This document shows positions 1 to 9,639 of a stretch of 64,000 nt of DNA, piece after piece. Below the pieces are notes generated by a model. That model saw only the letters and a program-made list of their open reading frames with translations, was not told the origin of the DNA and did no database searches. Location: NCBI RefSeq assembly GCF_017876395.1, contig NZ_JAGINX010000001.1:558001-622000 (forward strand), given 5' to 3'. Both the position numbers and the translations under genes were made by a program. Position 1 is the first letter of the stretch. Each line of letters begins with the position of its first letter. The stretch is from Nesterenkonia lacusekhoensis (GTDB taxonomy: Bacteria; Actinomycetota; Actinomycetes; Actinomycetales; Micrococcaceae).

Positions 1-1
1 C

Positions 2-595
2 GTGCTCATCCCCGGCAGCGAGGAGGGCGCACTGGTCGACGCGGTGGACACCGCCGGCGGTCTGACCGCGGTGGGCCCTACGGATCGTGGACTGCTGTGG
101 CGGGCTGAGGCTGACCAGGATCAGGACATCCCCCATGTGGCCGGCCAGGCCGGGGCGAACACGTCATGGGCCCGGCTTCTCGACGATGAGGGCGAGACCG
201 TGGCCCTGCTGCCGAGTCAGAACCATCAGGTCGATCTGGAGCTCTCCGAGCTGCGCGACAGCCACGGCGAACCGCTGGAGGCGGAGGCCGGGCGGAACTA
301 CTACATCCAGATCGCCAGCGAACGCGCCACCGGATGGGAGGCGCAGCTCGACGGAGAGACTCTGCGCCGGATGCCCGCCGACGAGAACGGTGACGGCACC
401 GAGGAATGGGCCCAGCGCTTCGAGGTCGCCGGTGAGAGGCTCACCGCAGAGGCTGAGCTGAGCATCGCACACCAGCCGATCTACCGGTGGCCGATGGTAT
501 TCGGCGTCGGGATCTTCCTGGTCCTGGTGACGCTGATCGCAGTGCCGCTGCCGCGCAGCTGGCGGATGCTTCCGGTGGAGGTGAGGCAGGTATGA
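2..595 (+). CDS. C-terminal part of a membrane glycosyltransferase-like protein (5' end outside window)
   Basis: The reading frame is open from the window edge and ends at 593-595, so only about 197 C-terminal residues are visible. The visible part is a soluble beta-rich region followed by one membrane segment near the end (about residues 162-182, WPMVFGVGIFLVLVTLIAV) and a short basic tail. No catalytic motif is in view. The glycosyltransferase family 2 assignment rests only on context: in Micrococcales a long GT2 membrane protein precedes the DUF5719 gene. The stop overlaps the next start in a GTATGA arrangement, which indicates translational coupling. Confidence 0.5.
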   Translation: MLIPGSEEGALVDAVDTAGGLTAVGPTDRGLLWRAEADQDQDIPHVAGQAGANTSWARLLDDEGETVALLPSQNHQVDLELSELRDSHGEPLEAEAGRNYYIQIASERATGWEAQLDGETLRRMPADENGDGTEEWAQRFEVAGERLTAEAELSIAHQPIYRWPMVFGVGIFLVLVTLIAVPLPRSWRMLPVEVRQV

Positions 596-2691
596 GCGCC
601 AAGAAGGTCAAGAAGGTCATCCGGCAGCAGCGTCGGGACCGTCGCCGGGCCGAGCGCGAGCAGGCCCGCCGGGCCAAGGCTGCCCAGCAGGCCCAGCGCG
701 CAGCTGAGAAGAAGGCTGCCGCGCAGCAGGCCGCGGAGGCGAAGGCCTCTGCCAAACAGGCGTCTGCCAATCAGGCCGAGACCAAGAAGGCTGAGACCAA
801 GAAGGCTGAGACCGAGAAGGCTCAGACCAAGACTGCTGAAGCGCAGACCGCTGAGGCGCGCGACGCCGGCCGTCCCGCCGGAGCGCAGGCTCAGTTCGGC
901 GGCGCCGCAGCCTCTTCTGCCGCAGTCTCCGAGGCTCCCGCTCAGGAGCCGCTCGCCGCGGAGCGCACCGCAGAGGACACCCCTGCGGACGAATCTCCCG
1001 CCTCGGCGGAGCCGGAAGCCGCAGCCTCCGCCGCAGCCGCAGAGAAGAAGTCGCGCCGCACCGGGTCTCGACGCTCAGCCGTGCGGGTGGGCGCCGTCGT
1101 CGTGACCGCGGCATTGGTCGGCGTCGGAGCGGGCTCTGCGGTGACCGACTTCTCCGGCTCGGACCGCGCGCCGCTGGCACCGGTGGCCGGATCCGGAGTG
1201 GCCTCGCCCCAGACGGGTCAGACCTATCTGTGCCCGCCCATGCCGGGACAGGCCGATTCGCTGACCACCGACGGGATCCTGGACTATGCCTCCCGCGACG
1301 GCTCCGCCTCCAGCCTCTTCCAGTCGTTGGTGCTCGCTGAGGACGGGGCCGAGCTCCCCGAGGCCCACATCGCTCAGATCACCAGCGATGGACAGCTGAA
1401 CCGCCAGTCGCTCAGTGGCGGCCAGGGCGTGATCCATCATGCGGAGCCCGGCCAGCAGCAGGCTCCGGTGCTGGGAGTCTCGGCCGGGCAGAGCGGTGAT
1501 CCGCTGACCGCGGCCGGGCTGTTCGAGTACCACGCGGACCAGGGACCGGTGACCGGGCTGGCCGTGGGGGAGTGCGGTCCGGCCCAGCAGAACCACTGGT
1601 TCTTCGGCCCGGAGACCGGCCCCGGCGCCACCTCGCTGCTGACCCTGTCCAACCCCTATGACCGCGCCTCCACTGTGGAGGTCACCACCTACGACGCCGA
1701 CGGCGAACGCGGAGCCAGGGGCGCGCGCAGCATTGTGGTCCCACCCCAGACGGTGCGCACCGTCAATATGGCGGCGCTGAGCGGGGGCAGCGTGAACATG
1801 GGCGTGGAGGTCAGTGCCACCGGCGCCCCGGTGGGCGCGCAGATGCAGTCCTCCCGTGCCGCCGGGCTGACCGGCACCGGGGCCGAATTCCTCCCCAGCG
1901 CGCAGGGCCTGCAGGACGAACACGTCATCCCTGGCGTGCCGATGGCGGACACCTCATCCGAGGGAGCCGCCGATGACCCCACATCCATGCCGGCCGAGCT
2001 GTGGCTCCACGTCCCTGGCGATGAGACCACCACTGTGGAGCTGCAGGTCTTCGGAGAGGACGGCCAGGTGGCCTTGGAGAGCCCCGCGGTGTTCACCGTG
2101 GAGGGCGGCCAGGTCGATGTCCTGGAGCTGTTGGGTCCCCAGGCCGATGTCTATGACGTGGTGGTCCGCACGGACAATCCCTCGGCCGCTGCGGTGGCCT
2201 CCCGCGGCATGGGCGAACTGGCCGAGCTGGGCGCCGAGGATGAGGCCGCTGCCGAGGATGCCGCCCAACAGGAGGGCGAGGAGCTGGACGAGGGCACCCT
2301 GGCCCTGGACTTCAGCTGGGGCGTCGCAGCAGAGCCGCTGACCGAGACCTCAGGTGCGATCCTTCCGGAGATCGGCCGGACCGAGGACGCGGAGACTGAC
2401 CTGCAGCTGTCCTCCCCGGAGGGCGGGACAGTGTCCTACCGCCTGCTCGCCGCCGACGGTGAGTTCTCGGAGCCTCAGCAGACAGAGGTTCCGGCAGGAC
2501 GCTCGGTCACAGTTCCCGCCGAGGAGCTGGCTGAGGTCACGGAGGATGCCGTCGCCGTCGTCGTGGATCCTCCTGCGGATGAGGGTGTCTATGCCTCTCT
2601 GCTCACCACCGATGATCAGGGGCGCTTCTCCCTGAGCCGGGTCAGCCCGCTGCAGGACGATGAGGCGACGGTCCCTGTGCGGCTGCGCTAG
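592..2691 (+). CDS. DUF5719 family membrane-anchored extracytoplasmic protein
   Basis: The 699-residue protein starts at ATG 592, overlapping the upstream stop by 4 bases; the longer frame from 487 lies inside the upstream gene and is less likely. Residues 1-160 form a Lys/Ala/Glu-rich, coiled-coil-like cytoplasmic region with AETKK repeats. One membrane segment follows (about residues 163-183, VRVGAVVVTAALVGVGAG), then a large extracellular part of beta-sandwich character. The size, topology and gene order match the actinobacterial DUF5719 family, whose function is not known. Coupling to an upstream membrane protein suggests a shared envelope role (inference). Confidence 0.75.
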   Translation: MSAKKVKKVIRQQRRDRRRAEREQARRAKAAQQAQRAAEKKAAAQQAAEAKASAKQASANQAETKKAETKKAETEKAQTKTAEAQTAEARDAGRPAGAQAQFGGAAASSAAVSEAPAQEPLAAERTAEDTPADESPASAEPEAAASAAAAEKKSRRTGSRRSAVRVGAVVVTAALVGVGAGSAVTDFSGSDRAPLAPVAGSGVASPQTGQTYLCPPMPGQADSLTTDGILDYASRDGSASSLFQSLVLAEDGAELPEAHIAQITSDGQLNRQSLSGGQGVIHHAEPGQQQAPVLGVSAGQSGDPLTAAGLFEYHADQGPVTGLAVGECGPAQQNHWFFGPETGPGATSLLTLSNPYDRASTVEVTTYDADGERGARGARSIVVPPQTVRTVNMAALSGGSVNMGVEVSATGAPVGAQMQSSRAAGLTGTGAEFLPSAQGLQDEHVIPGVPMADTSSEGAADDPTSMPAELWLHVPGDETTTVELQVFGEDGQVALESPAVFTVEGGQVDVLELLGPQADVYDVVVRTDNPSAAAVASRGMGELAELGAEDEAAAEDAAQQEGEELDEGTLALDFSWGVAAEPLTETSGAILPEIGRTEDAETDLQLSSPEGGTVSYRLLAADGEFSEPQQTEVPAGRSVTVPAEELAEVTEDAVAVVVDPPADEGVYASLLTTDDQGRFSLSRVSPLQDDEATVPVRLR
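778..837 (+). repeat. 15-bp in-frame tandem repeat encoding AETKK-like units
   Basis: About four degenerate copies of a 15-bp unit (GAGACCAAGAAGGCT and variants) lie in the coiled-coil part of the DUF5719 gene. Because the unit is a multiple of three, gain or loss of copies would only change the length of the Lys/Glu-rich helix. Confidence 0.7.
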
Positions 2692-2757
2692 CCGTCCCAA
2701 CACTCCGGGGGTGAGGTCACCCTGACCGCGGGCCACCCTCGGGTAGGGTGAGGGACC

Positions 2758-3138
2758 GTGGAATCTTCGCGCAGATGTACTCGTAGCAGCTGTGAGCGGC
2801 CGGCGGTCGCCACTCTGACCTACAGCTATCAGGATTCGACCGTGGTGGTCGGACCGTTGAGCCTGTACGCCGAGCCGCATACCTATGACCTCTGTGCCCA
2901 GCACGCTGACACGGTGAATCCGCCGCGCGGCTGGGAGGTCATGCGCCTGAACTACGCGCCCGCTGCGGGCGGCTCCACGGGTCAGGACGATCTTCTCGCT
3001 GTGGCCGACGCCGTCCAGCGCCCATCGCCGACGCCGGCCGCCCCGGCACCTTCCATGCGGGAGAACCGGGAGCGCATCGCGCCGCCGGAGGGCGAGGCCG
3101 CGATCAGCCGCGGCCATCTGCGCATGCTCAAGGACTGA
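2758..3138 (+). CDS. DUF3499 family protein
   Basis: This 126-residue protein starts at GTG 2758. The N-terminus has CTRSSC followed by a beta-rich stretch and DLCAQHAD, so Cys8, Cys13, Cys47 and His50 could form a small metal site. The motif GWEVMRL follows. The C-terminal half is Pro/Ala-rich and probably disordered. Order between DUF5719 and Trm112 is typical of Micrococcales. The function of DUF3499 is unknown; zinc binding is inferred from the Cys/His spacing. Confidence 0.75.
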   Translation: MESSRRCTRSSCERPAVATLTYSYQDSTVVVGPLSLYAEPHTYDLCAQHADTVNPPRGWEVMRLNYAPAAGGSTGQDDLLAVADAVQRPSPTPAAPAPSMRENRERIAPPEGEAAISRGHLRMLKD

Positions 3139-3195
3139 GCAATACGAGGTCATCTGTGCTCACCCACGCCGTGGAGGCCGCGGTAGGCTGGACCA

Positions 3196-3363
3196 ATGCC
3201 CAGTACCCTCCCCGCATCACTTCTTGAAGTTCTGCGCTGCCCGGTCACCGGCAGTCCGCTGCGCCAGGACGGTGATGAGTTGGTCGCCGTCGAGGACGAG
3301 ACCATGCGCTACCCGATCGAACACGGCGTGCCCACGCTGCTGCCCGCCGATTCCGCCGTCTGA
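3196..3363 (+). CDS. Trm112-like small protein
   Basis: The 55-residue product begins [19 protein letters not shown] and contains the family pattern [10 protein letters not shown], then [14 protein letters not shown]. Trm112-like proteins are small partners of methyltransferases in several lineages. The bacterial form often lacks some zinc cysteines, and here only one Cys is present, so metal binding is unlikely. It is too short for many gene callers. It lies 11 bp before ahcY, so co-transcription is likely. Confidence 0.8.
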   Translation: MPSTLPASLLEVLRCPVTGSPLRQDGDELVAVEDETMRYPIEHGVPTLLPADSAV

Positions 3364-3374
3364 AGGACCCCGCT

Positions 3375-4847
<1,473 letters not shown>

Positions 4848-4853
<6 letters not shown>

Positions 4854-4868
4854 GGCCCTGCCTCAGTA
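4848..4868. terminator. Bidirectional hairpin overlapping both stop codons
   Basis: TACTGAGGC - CCT - GCCTCAGTA forms a perfect 9-bp stem with a 3-nt loop. It contains the ahcY stop (4851-4853) and the complement of the RDD gene stop (4863-4865). There is no U-tract on either side. It probably ends transcription of the two convergent genes. Confidence 0.6.
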
Positions 4869-5675
4869 CGGCACGGTGTGCAGGCGGCGCTCCAGGGCTT
4901 CCTGACGTTCCTGCTGGCGGCGCAGCCTGCGGTATTCGCGGTTGCGCCGCTCGGCCATGACGGCGGTCAGCAGATCCATCGCCGACGACGGCGGCGGGGG
5001 CGGAGAGACATAGGGACGCAGCTCCTGGGCCAGCCCGGCGGCGTGCTGCTCCATGATCATCGGGTTGCCCGCCCGGTCGTTCTCCGCGCTGCGCAGCAGG
5101 CGGGAGATCCGCAGCGCCAGCTCATCGGGGACTCGGCCCAGGTCTGCGATCTGGGTCCAGGACTGCAGGTGCTGCGGGACCGGGAGCATCATGGGGCGGA
5201 TCTTCGGCTGGCGGACCTGGATGCCGTAGGTGCCGGCCACCATGTCTCCCAGCCGTTTGCCCTTGTCGTTGATCAGCGCGCAGAGCACAGCCACCAGCCC
5301 GGAGGTCATGTAGACCTCGAACACGGCGATGAGCACCCGGATCACGGAGTGCCGCAGTCGCAGCGAGCCGCCGTCGTCGCGGACCACGCGCACTCCGAAG
5401 ATCAGCCGTCCCACGGTCCGTCCGCGGGAGAGGGTCTCGATGCCGATCGGCAGGACCACAAAGCAGAGCACGGCACCGGCCAGCACGGTGGCCTGCAGCA
5501 GAGCCTCGTCGAAGGCGACTGCTGCGGCTCCGCTGGTCAGGCCGAACAGGAAGATGAACGCCACGTAGGTCAGCGCGTAGAGGATCACGTCGATCACCAG
5601 GGCGCCGCCGCGGGTGAACAGAGAGGCGGCAGGAAGTTCGAGCTCGACGGCCTCGCCGGTGACCACAGTACGCAC
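4863..5675 (-). CDS. RDD family membrane protein
   Basis: The 270-residue integral membrane protein has three or four hydrophobic segments in residues 20-165. It carries the family features RGGALVIDVILYAL, the GRTVGRLIFGVRVV block and KRLGDMVAGTYGI. The charged cytoplasmic C-terminal half (about 170-270) ends in an Arg/Glu-rich helix. RDD proteins have poorly defined roles; some have been linked to ion exchange. It is divergent from the SpoIIM gene across about 110 bp, and the RDD/SpoIIM pairing is conserved in actinobacteria. Confidence 0.85.
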   Translation of the reverse strand: MRTVVTGEAVELELPAASLFTRGGALVIDVILYALTYVAFIFLFGLTSGAAAVAFDEALLQATVLAGAVLCFVVLPIGIETLSRGRTVGRLIFGVRVVRDDGGSLRLRHSVIRVLIAVFEVYMTSGLVAVLCALINDKGKRLGDMVAGTYGIQVRQPKIRPMMLPVPQHLQSWTQIADLGRVPDELALRISRLLRSAENDRAGNPMIMEQHAAGLAQELRPYVSPPPPPSSAMDLLTAVMAERRNREYRRLRRQQERQEALERRLHTVPY

Positions 5676-5786
5676 GACCCCAGCCTATCGGTCTGACTGC
5701 GTGGTCTGACCGTGTGGCCTAACTGCACGGCATAACTGTGTGGCATGGCCGCGTGGCGGCGCGGTGACAGCCGATAAGGTGGGCGC

Positions 5787-6776
5787 ATGGACATCGATGC
5801 CTTCGTCGCCGTGCACCAGGGAGAGTGGGACCGTCTGGCCGACCTCTCTGATCGGCGTCGGCTGCGCCCCGAGGAGGCCGATGAGCTGCTGCGCCTCTAT
5901 CAGCGCACCTCAGCGCATCTGTCCATGGTCCGTTCCGTGGAGCCCGACGGCGCCCTGGCGGCCGGCCTCTCGGCCCGTCTGGGCCGAGCACGCAGCCAGC
6001 TGACCGGGGCGGGCCAGAACGTCTTCGTCTCCGTGGCCTACTTCTTCGCCCAGACCCTGCCGGCGGCCTTCTACCGGATCCGCTGGCTCACCGTGATCCT
6101 GGGTGTGGCCTTCATCGTCGTGGGCTTCGCCTCCGGACTGTGGGCCTATCACAGCCCGCATCTGGATCTGATCATGCCGGCCGAGGATCGGCAGCAGTAC
6201 GCCTCTCACGACTTTGTGAACTACTACGCCGAGCACCCCAACAGCTCCTTCGCCGCTCAGGTCTGGACGAACAACGCCTGGATCGCCGCGCAGATGGTCG
6301 CCTTCGGAGTCGTGGGCCTTTGGGTTCCCATGGTGCTGGTGCTCAACGCCGTCAGCGTGGGGATCGCCGGCGGAGTCATGGCCGAACAGGGTGAGCAGAC
6401 GGCCTTCTGGCTGAACCTGCTGCCGCACGGGCTGATGGAGCTCACAGCGGTGTTCATCGCCGGGGCCGCCGGACTGAGGATCTTCTGGGCCTGGGTGGCG
6501 CCGGGACAGCAGCGGCGGCTGACCTCGCTGGCCCAGGAGGGAAGGCGCTTGGTCACGGTGGCGTTGGGCCTGGTGCTGGTGCTGCTGATCTCCGGAGTGG
6601 TGGAGGGCTTCGTGACGCCCTCGGGGATGCACCCTGCGCTGAAGATCGTGATCGGTGCCCTCGTGCTGGCCGGTTACTGGGCCTACACGCTGATCCTGGG
6701 CAGACGTGCCTATCGTGCCGGGATCCGCGGGGACCTGGGGACCTACGACGCCGGGTCCCACGAGCTGACGGCCTGA
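5787..6776 (+). CDS. SpoIIM-like (stage II sporulation protein M, DUF95) membrane protein
   Basis: This 329-residue protein begins MDIDAFVAVHQGEWDRL, a typical start of the actinobacterial SpoIIM group. A soluble N-terminal helix region (1-90) is followed by about five membrane segments. The signature NNAWIAAQMVAFGVVGLWVP and the LLPHGLMELTAVFIAGAAGL block are both present. In Bacillus SpoIIM takes part in peptidoglycan remodelling during engulfment. In non-sporulating actinobacteria the role is unknown. The divergent RDD gene is its usual neighbour. Confidence 0.88.
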   Translation: MDIDAFVAVHQGEWDRLADLSDRRRLRPEEADELLRLYQRTSAHLSMVRSVEPDGALAAGLSARLGRARSQLTGAGQNVFVSVAYFFAQTLPAAFYRIRWLTVILGVAFIVVGFASGLWAYHSPHLDLIMPAEDRQQYASHDFVNYYAEHPNSSFAAQVWTNNAWIAAQMVAFGVVGLWVPMVLVLNAVSVGIAGGVMAEQGEQTAFWLNLLPHGLMELTAVFIAGAAGLRIFWAWVAPGQQRRLTSLAQEGRRLVTVALGLVLVLLISGVVEGFVTPSGMHPALKIVIGALVLAGYWAYTLILGRRAYRAGIRGDLGTYDAGSHELTA

Positions 6777-6883
6777 GCGCGGTACTCCTGCTCTGACCTG
6801 CCGACTCTCCGGCAGGTCTGCACCAAAACAGTCCTTCCCAGCCGTACCTTAGAAAGTGGCCAGCAATGCGTGGAGAGGCAGAG

Positions 6884-8353
6884 ATGAGCGCGAATTCAGA
6901 GAATCCTCGCAAGGAGGAGAGCTCGAGCCAGAAGGGCTCGGGTGAGGGCGGTGACTTCGAATCCGGCCTGGACTACGGCGCCTATGCCGGAGACGAGCCG
7001 GATTTCCCGGAGGACCACCTCACGAAGGAGGAGCAGGCTGCCTCCTCGGATGCTGCCCCGACGTTCTCCTCCGCACTGAACGGCGACGACGACGTCGCCG
7101 CCGCAGAGAAGACCTCACCGGCAGCCGACGACGCCGGCAGCGAGGATGCGACCAAACCGGTCGCCTCCGCTCCGGCTCCTCAGCCTGCCGAAGAAGCGGT
7201 TTCTGCTGAGGACCAGCCCACGACCGCCGTGGCCCCGGTTCCTGCGGACAACAGGACCCGCGCCCTGAACGACGTCGCCGCGCCTGGCACGGCCGCGGCT
7301 CGCTCGAGCGCACCCGCTGAGACGGCGGCGCAGACCGGCGCTTCCCCTGCCGGAGCTGCGCCCGCCGCCGCCCAGGAGGCCCCTGCCGAGGAGAAGCTCT
7401 CCAAGAAGGAGCTCAGGCAGCGGGAGAAGGACGAGGCCCGGCGCGCCAAGGAGGAGGCCAAGGCTGAGAAGCAGGCCGCCAAGCACGCCAGGAAGTCCGG
7501 CGACGATCAGGCGACCCCCTACATGCCCTACGCCGGCGGCACAGTGGGACACACGCCCTCCGGCGAAGAGATCACCGATCAGGACCTCGCGGAAGAGGTT
7601 GAGCGGGACAAGCGGGGAGTCTCGCGGTTCATGCAGGTCATGATCGCGATCTTCCTGCCGGTGCTGGTGCTGGTCGCCGCCATCCGCCTGGTGGCTTCTC
7701 CGGTGTTCCTGTGGCTGTCCTACAACCGTCCGGGCTTCCCCAGCGACACCTTCGGCTTCGACGACGCCGATCGCCTGGTCTACGGCTCCTACGGCTTGGA
7801 CTACCTGTTCAACGCCGCGAACTCCCGCTACCTGGCCGAGCTGGCTCCGGGCGGGGAGGAGCTGTTCACCGCTGACGAGGTCTCGCATATGACGGACGTG
7901 AAGTTCGTGATGATGTGGGCCCTGCTCGCTGCAGCCGTGCTGCTGGTCATCACACTGATCTTCGGACTGTTCCTGCGCTCCTGGCGCCCCGGCGGCTTCG
8001 CCCGCGGCCTCTTCGCCGGCGTGTGGGTGACCCTCGGGGTGATCATCGCCGCCGTGGTGCTGGCAGTGCTGAACTGGCAGCGCTTCTTCGAGGAGTTCCA
8101 CCGCCTGTTCTTCTCTGAGGGCACCTGGACCTTCAGCGAGGACTCCACGCTGATCCGCCTCTACCCGGAGCAGTTCTGGCTGGATGCCGGCATCGGCGCG
8201 GCGGCCCTGGTGCTGCTGATCTCGCTGGTCCTGCTGATCGCTACCTGGCCCACACGCCGTCGCCGTGCCCGCCGCGCGGCGCGGATGGACGAGGTCAAGG
8301 AGCGCCGCCGCGAGAAGCTCATCGCCGAGCTCACCAAAGGTGTGGAGGACTGA
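6884..8353 (+). CDS. TIGR01906/DUF1461 family integral membrane protein with long acidic N-terminal extension
   Basis: Start ATG 6884 is chosen because a GGAGAGG ribosome site lies 6 bases upstream; ATG 6866 is an in-frame alternative. The first 250 residues are Ala/Glu/Lys-rich and probably disordered. The rest matches TIGR01906: one membrane segment, an extracellular loop, three more segments, and the pattern FFEEFHRLFFSEGTWTF followed by DSTLIRLYPEQFW. A basic C-terminal tail follows. The molecular function of this family is not known. A strong hairpin lies just downstream. Confidence 0.85.
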   Translation: MSANSENPRKEESSSQKGSGEGGDFESGLDYGAYAGDEPDFPEDHLTKEEQAASSDAAPTFSSALNGDDDVAAAEKTSPAADDAGSEDATKPVASAPAPQPAEEAVSAEDQPTTAVAPVPADNRTRALNDVAAPGTAAARSSAPAETAAQTGASPAGAAPAAAQEAPAEEKLSKKELRQREKDEARRAKEEAKAEKQAAKHARKSGDDQATPYMPYAGGTVGHTPSGEEITDQDLAEEVERDKRGVSRFMQVMIAIFLPVLVLVAAIRLVASPVFLWLSYNRPGFPSDTFGFDDADRLVYGSYGLDYLFNAANSRYLAELAPGGEELFTADEVSHMTDVKFVMMWALLAAAVLLVITLIFGLFLRSWRPGGFARGLFAGVWVTLGVIIAAVVLAVLNWQRFFEEFHRLFFSEGTWTFSEDSTLIRLYPEQFWLDAGIGAAALVLLISLVLLIATWPTRRRRARRAARMDEVKERRREKLIAELTKGVED

Positions 8354-8380
8354 TCCTCCAGCGTTCTGAGCTGAACTGAA

Positions 8381-8429
8381 CACCGCAGAAGGCCGGCCAC
8401 CCGATCAGGGTGGCCGGCCTTCTGCGGTG
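8381..8429 (+). terminator. Perfect 22-bp stem hairpin
   Basis: CACCGCAGAAGGCCGGCCAC continues to a 22-nt arm, then loop GATCA, then an exact reverse complement. It lies 28 bp past the TIGR01906 stop and in front of the convergent ATP-grasp gene, so it probably acts as a terminator. It marks the border between the housekeeping block and the surface-glycan island. Confidence 0.85.
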
Positions 8430-8542
8430 CGGGCGCGGCGGCGGGTGACTCTTCTACGCACTTGAAGACATCTCTGCCCGGTTGTGACAGCTGAGATGTC
8501 GCGAGCTTGGTAGAGATCTGACGGGACCCCCAGTCACCGGAT

Positions 8543-9631
8543 CTACTGAGCGGGGGAGCGGCGGACGATCTGCTCCATGATGGCCAACTGCGGCTGGCGG
8601 TACTTCCCGTAGTCGGGATGGCGGAAGTCGGCCACGCTGGCGGCGGGGTCGATGTCGACCACCAGGGCTCCCTCGGCTGAGTCCAGTGCGGAGACGACCA
8701 GGTCCACCCCGGTGGCCTCCAGACCTGGCAGCGCCCACATCCCGTCGATGGCGAGCTGTTTGACCTCTTCGGAGAGCTCATCGGTCACATCCACAGAGAG
8801 CGAGCCGTCCCGTGGTGCTCCCGGCACCGGGGGAAGCTCGCAGATGGACCCTGAGGCAGGGACGTAGGAGCGGGTCAGCCCCGCCTCGGTCAGCGCCTCG
8901 TCGTCGAGGTCAGGAAGCTCCGCCGTGGGCCCGAGGCGCCGGGCCAGTTCGGTCTGAGCCAGCTCATCGAGCGTCGACTCCCCGTCGCCGAGGACGTAGA
9001 AGGGGACCCGGACCAGGGCGCCCACCACCGTCTCGCCCACCACGTAGGTGCGCAGTTCCAGACCGTTGTGGGTGGCCTCCATCAGGATCGGGTGCTGGGG
9101 ATCCACGCTGTCGACGGCCTTCTTCCACGCCGTGCGCAGGTCGCCCTCAAAACGCACACCCACAGTGGTCCCCTGCGCGCCGGAGGCGCGGGAGGGCTTC
9201 ACCGTGGCCCGCCGGCCCAGCGTCTCCCAGTACCGCACTGCCGTGGAGTACTGGTTGTGCTGCAGGACTCTGCTCTGCGGGGTCGGGACCTCGGCAGCCT
9301 TCAGGTAGCGCCTGACCATCCCTGTGGAACGGCAGACGCGGTGGGCCTGATGGCTGACCAGGGAGGTCACGCCCTCGTCGACGCTGCCCACTGCCACACC
9401 GGAGTAGAAGAGGATGCGGTGGGCGTGAGTGATCTTCTTCATGTGCAGCTTGTTGCGCCGAGCCGCGCGGAAGAGCAGGTACGTATGGGCGTAGACCTGC
9501 GGCCACTCACGCAGCTCGGCGTACCGCGGCTCGATCCGCTCAGCGATGAAGCGTTCGACGGCGCCGGGGCGCTCGCCCAGCTTCACCTGGGGGCGGTGCT
9601 GCTCGGCCCCCTGAACCTCTTCCGCGGTCAT
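8543..9631 (-). CDS. ATP-grasp domain protein of the ulosonate cluster
   Basis: Start ATG 9631 gives 362 residues and lies 8 bp after the synthase stop; a longer frame to 9778 would run deep into that gene. The N-terminal third is helical. The ATP-grasp fold follows, with a lid-type helix CRSTGMVRRYLKAAEVPTP, the nucleotide-binding stretch ATVKPSRASGAQGTTVGV, and a C-terminal acidic metal segment (GVDLVVSALD, VVDIDPAAS). The pattern resembles cyanophycin-synthetase and glutathione-synthetase-type carboxylate-amine ligases. The substrate is unknown. Amide decoration of the ulosonic acid or its polymer is an inference from context only. Confidence 0.75.
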   Translation of the reverse strand: MTAEEVQGAEQHRPQVKLGERPGAVERFIAERIEPRYAELREWPQVYAHTYLLFRAARRNKLHMKKITHAHRILFYSGVAVGSVDEGVTSLVSHQAHRVCRSTGMVRRYLKAAEVPTPQSRVLQHNQYSTAVRYWETLGRRATVKPSRASGAQGTTVGVRFEGDLRTAWKKAVDSVDPQHPILMEATHNGLELRTYVVGETVVGALVRVPFYVLGDGESTLDELAQTELARRLGPTAELPDLDDEALTEAGLTRSYVPASGSICELPPVPGAPRDGSLSVDVTDELSEEVKQLAIDGMWALPGLEATGVDLVVSALDSAEGALVVDIDPAASVADFRHPDYGKYRQPQLAIMEQIVRRSPAQ

Positions 9632-9639
9632 CGGGTGTC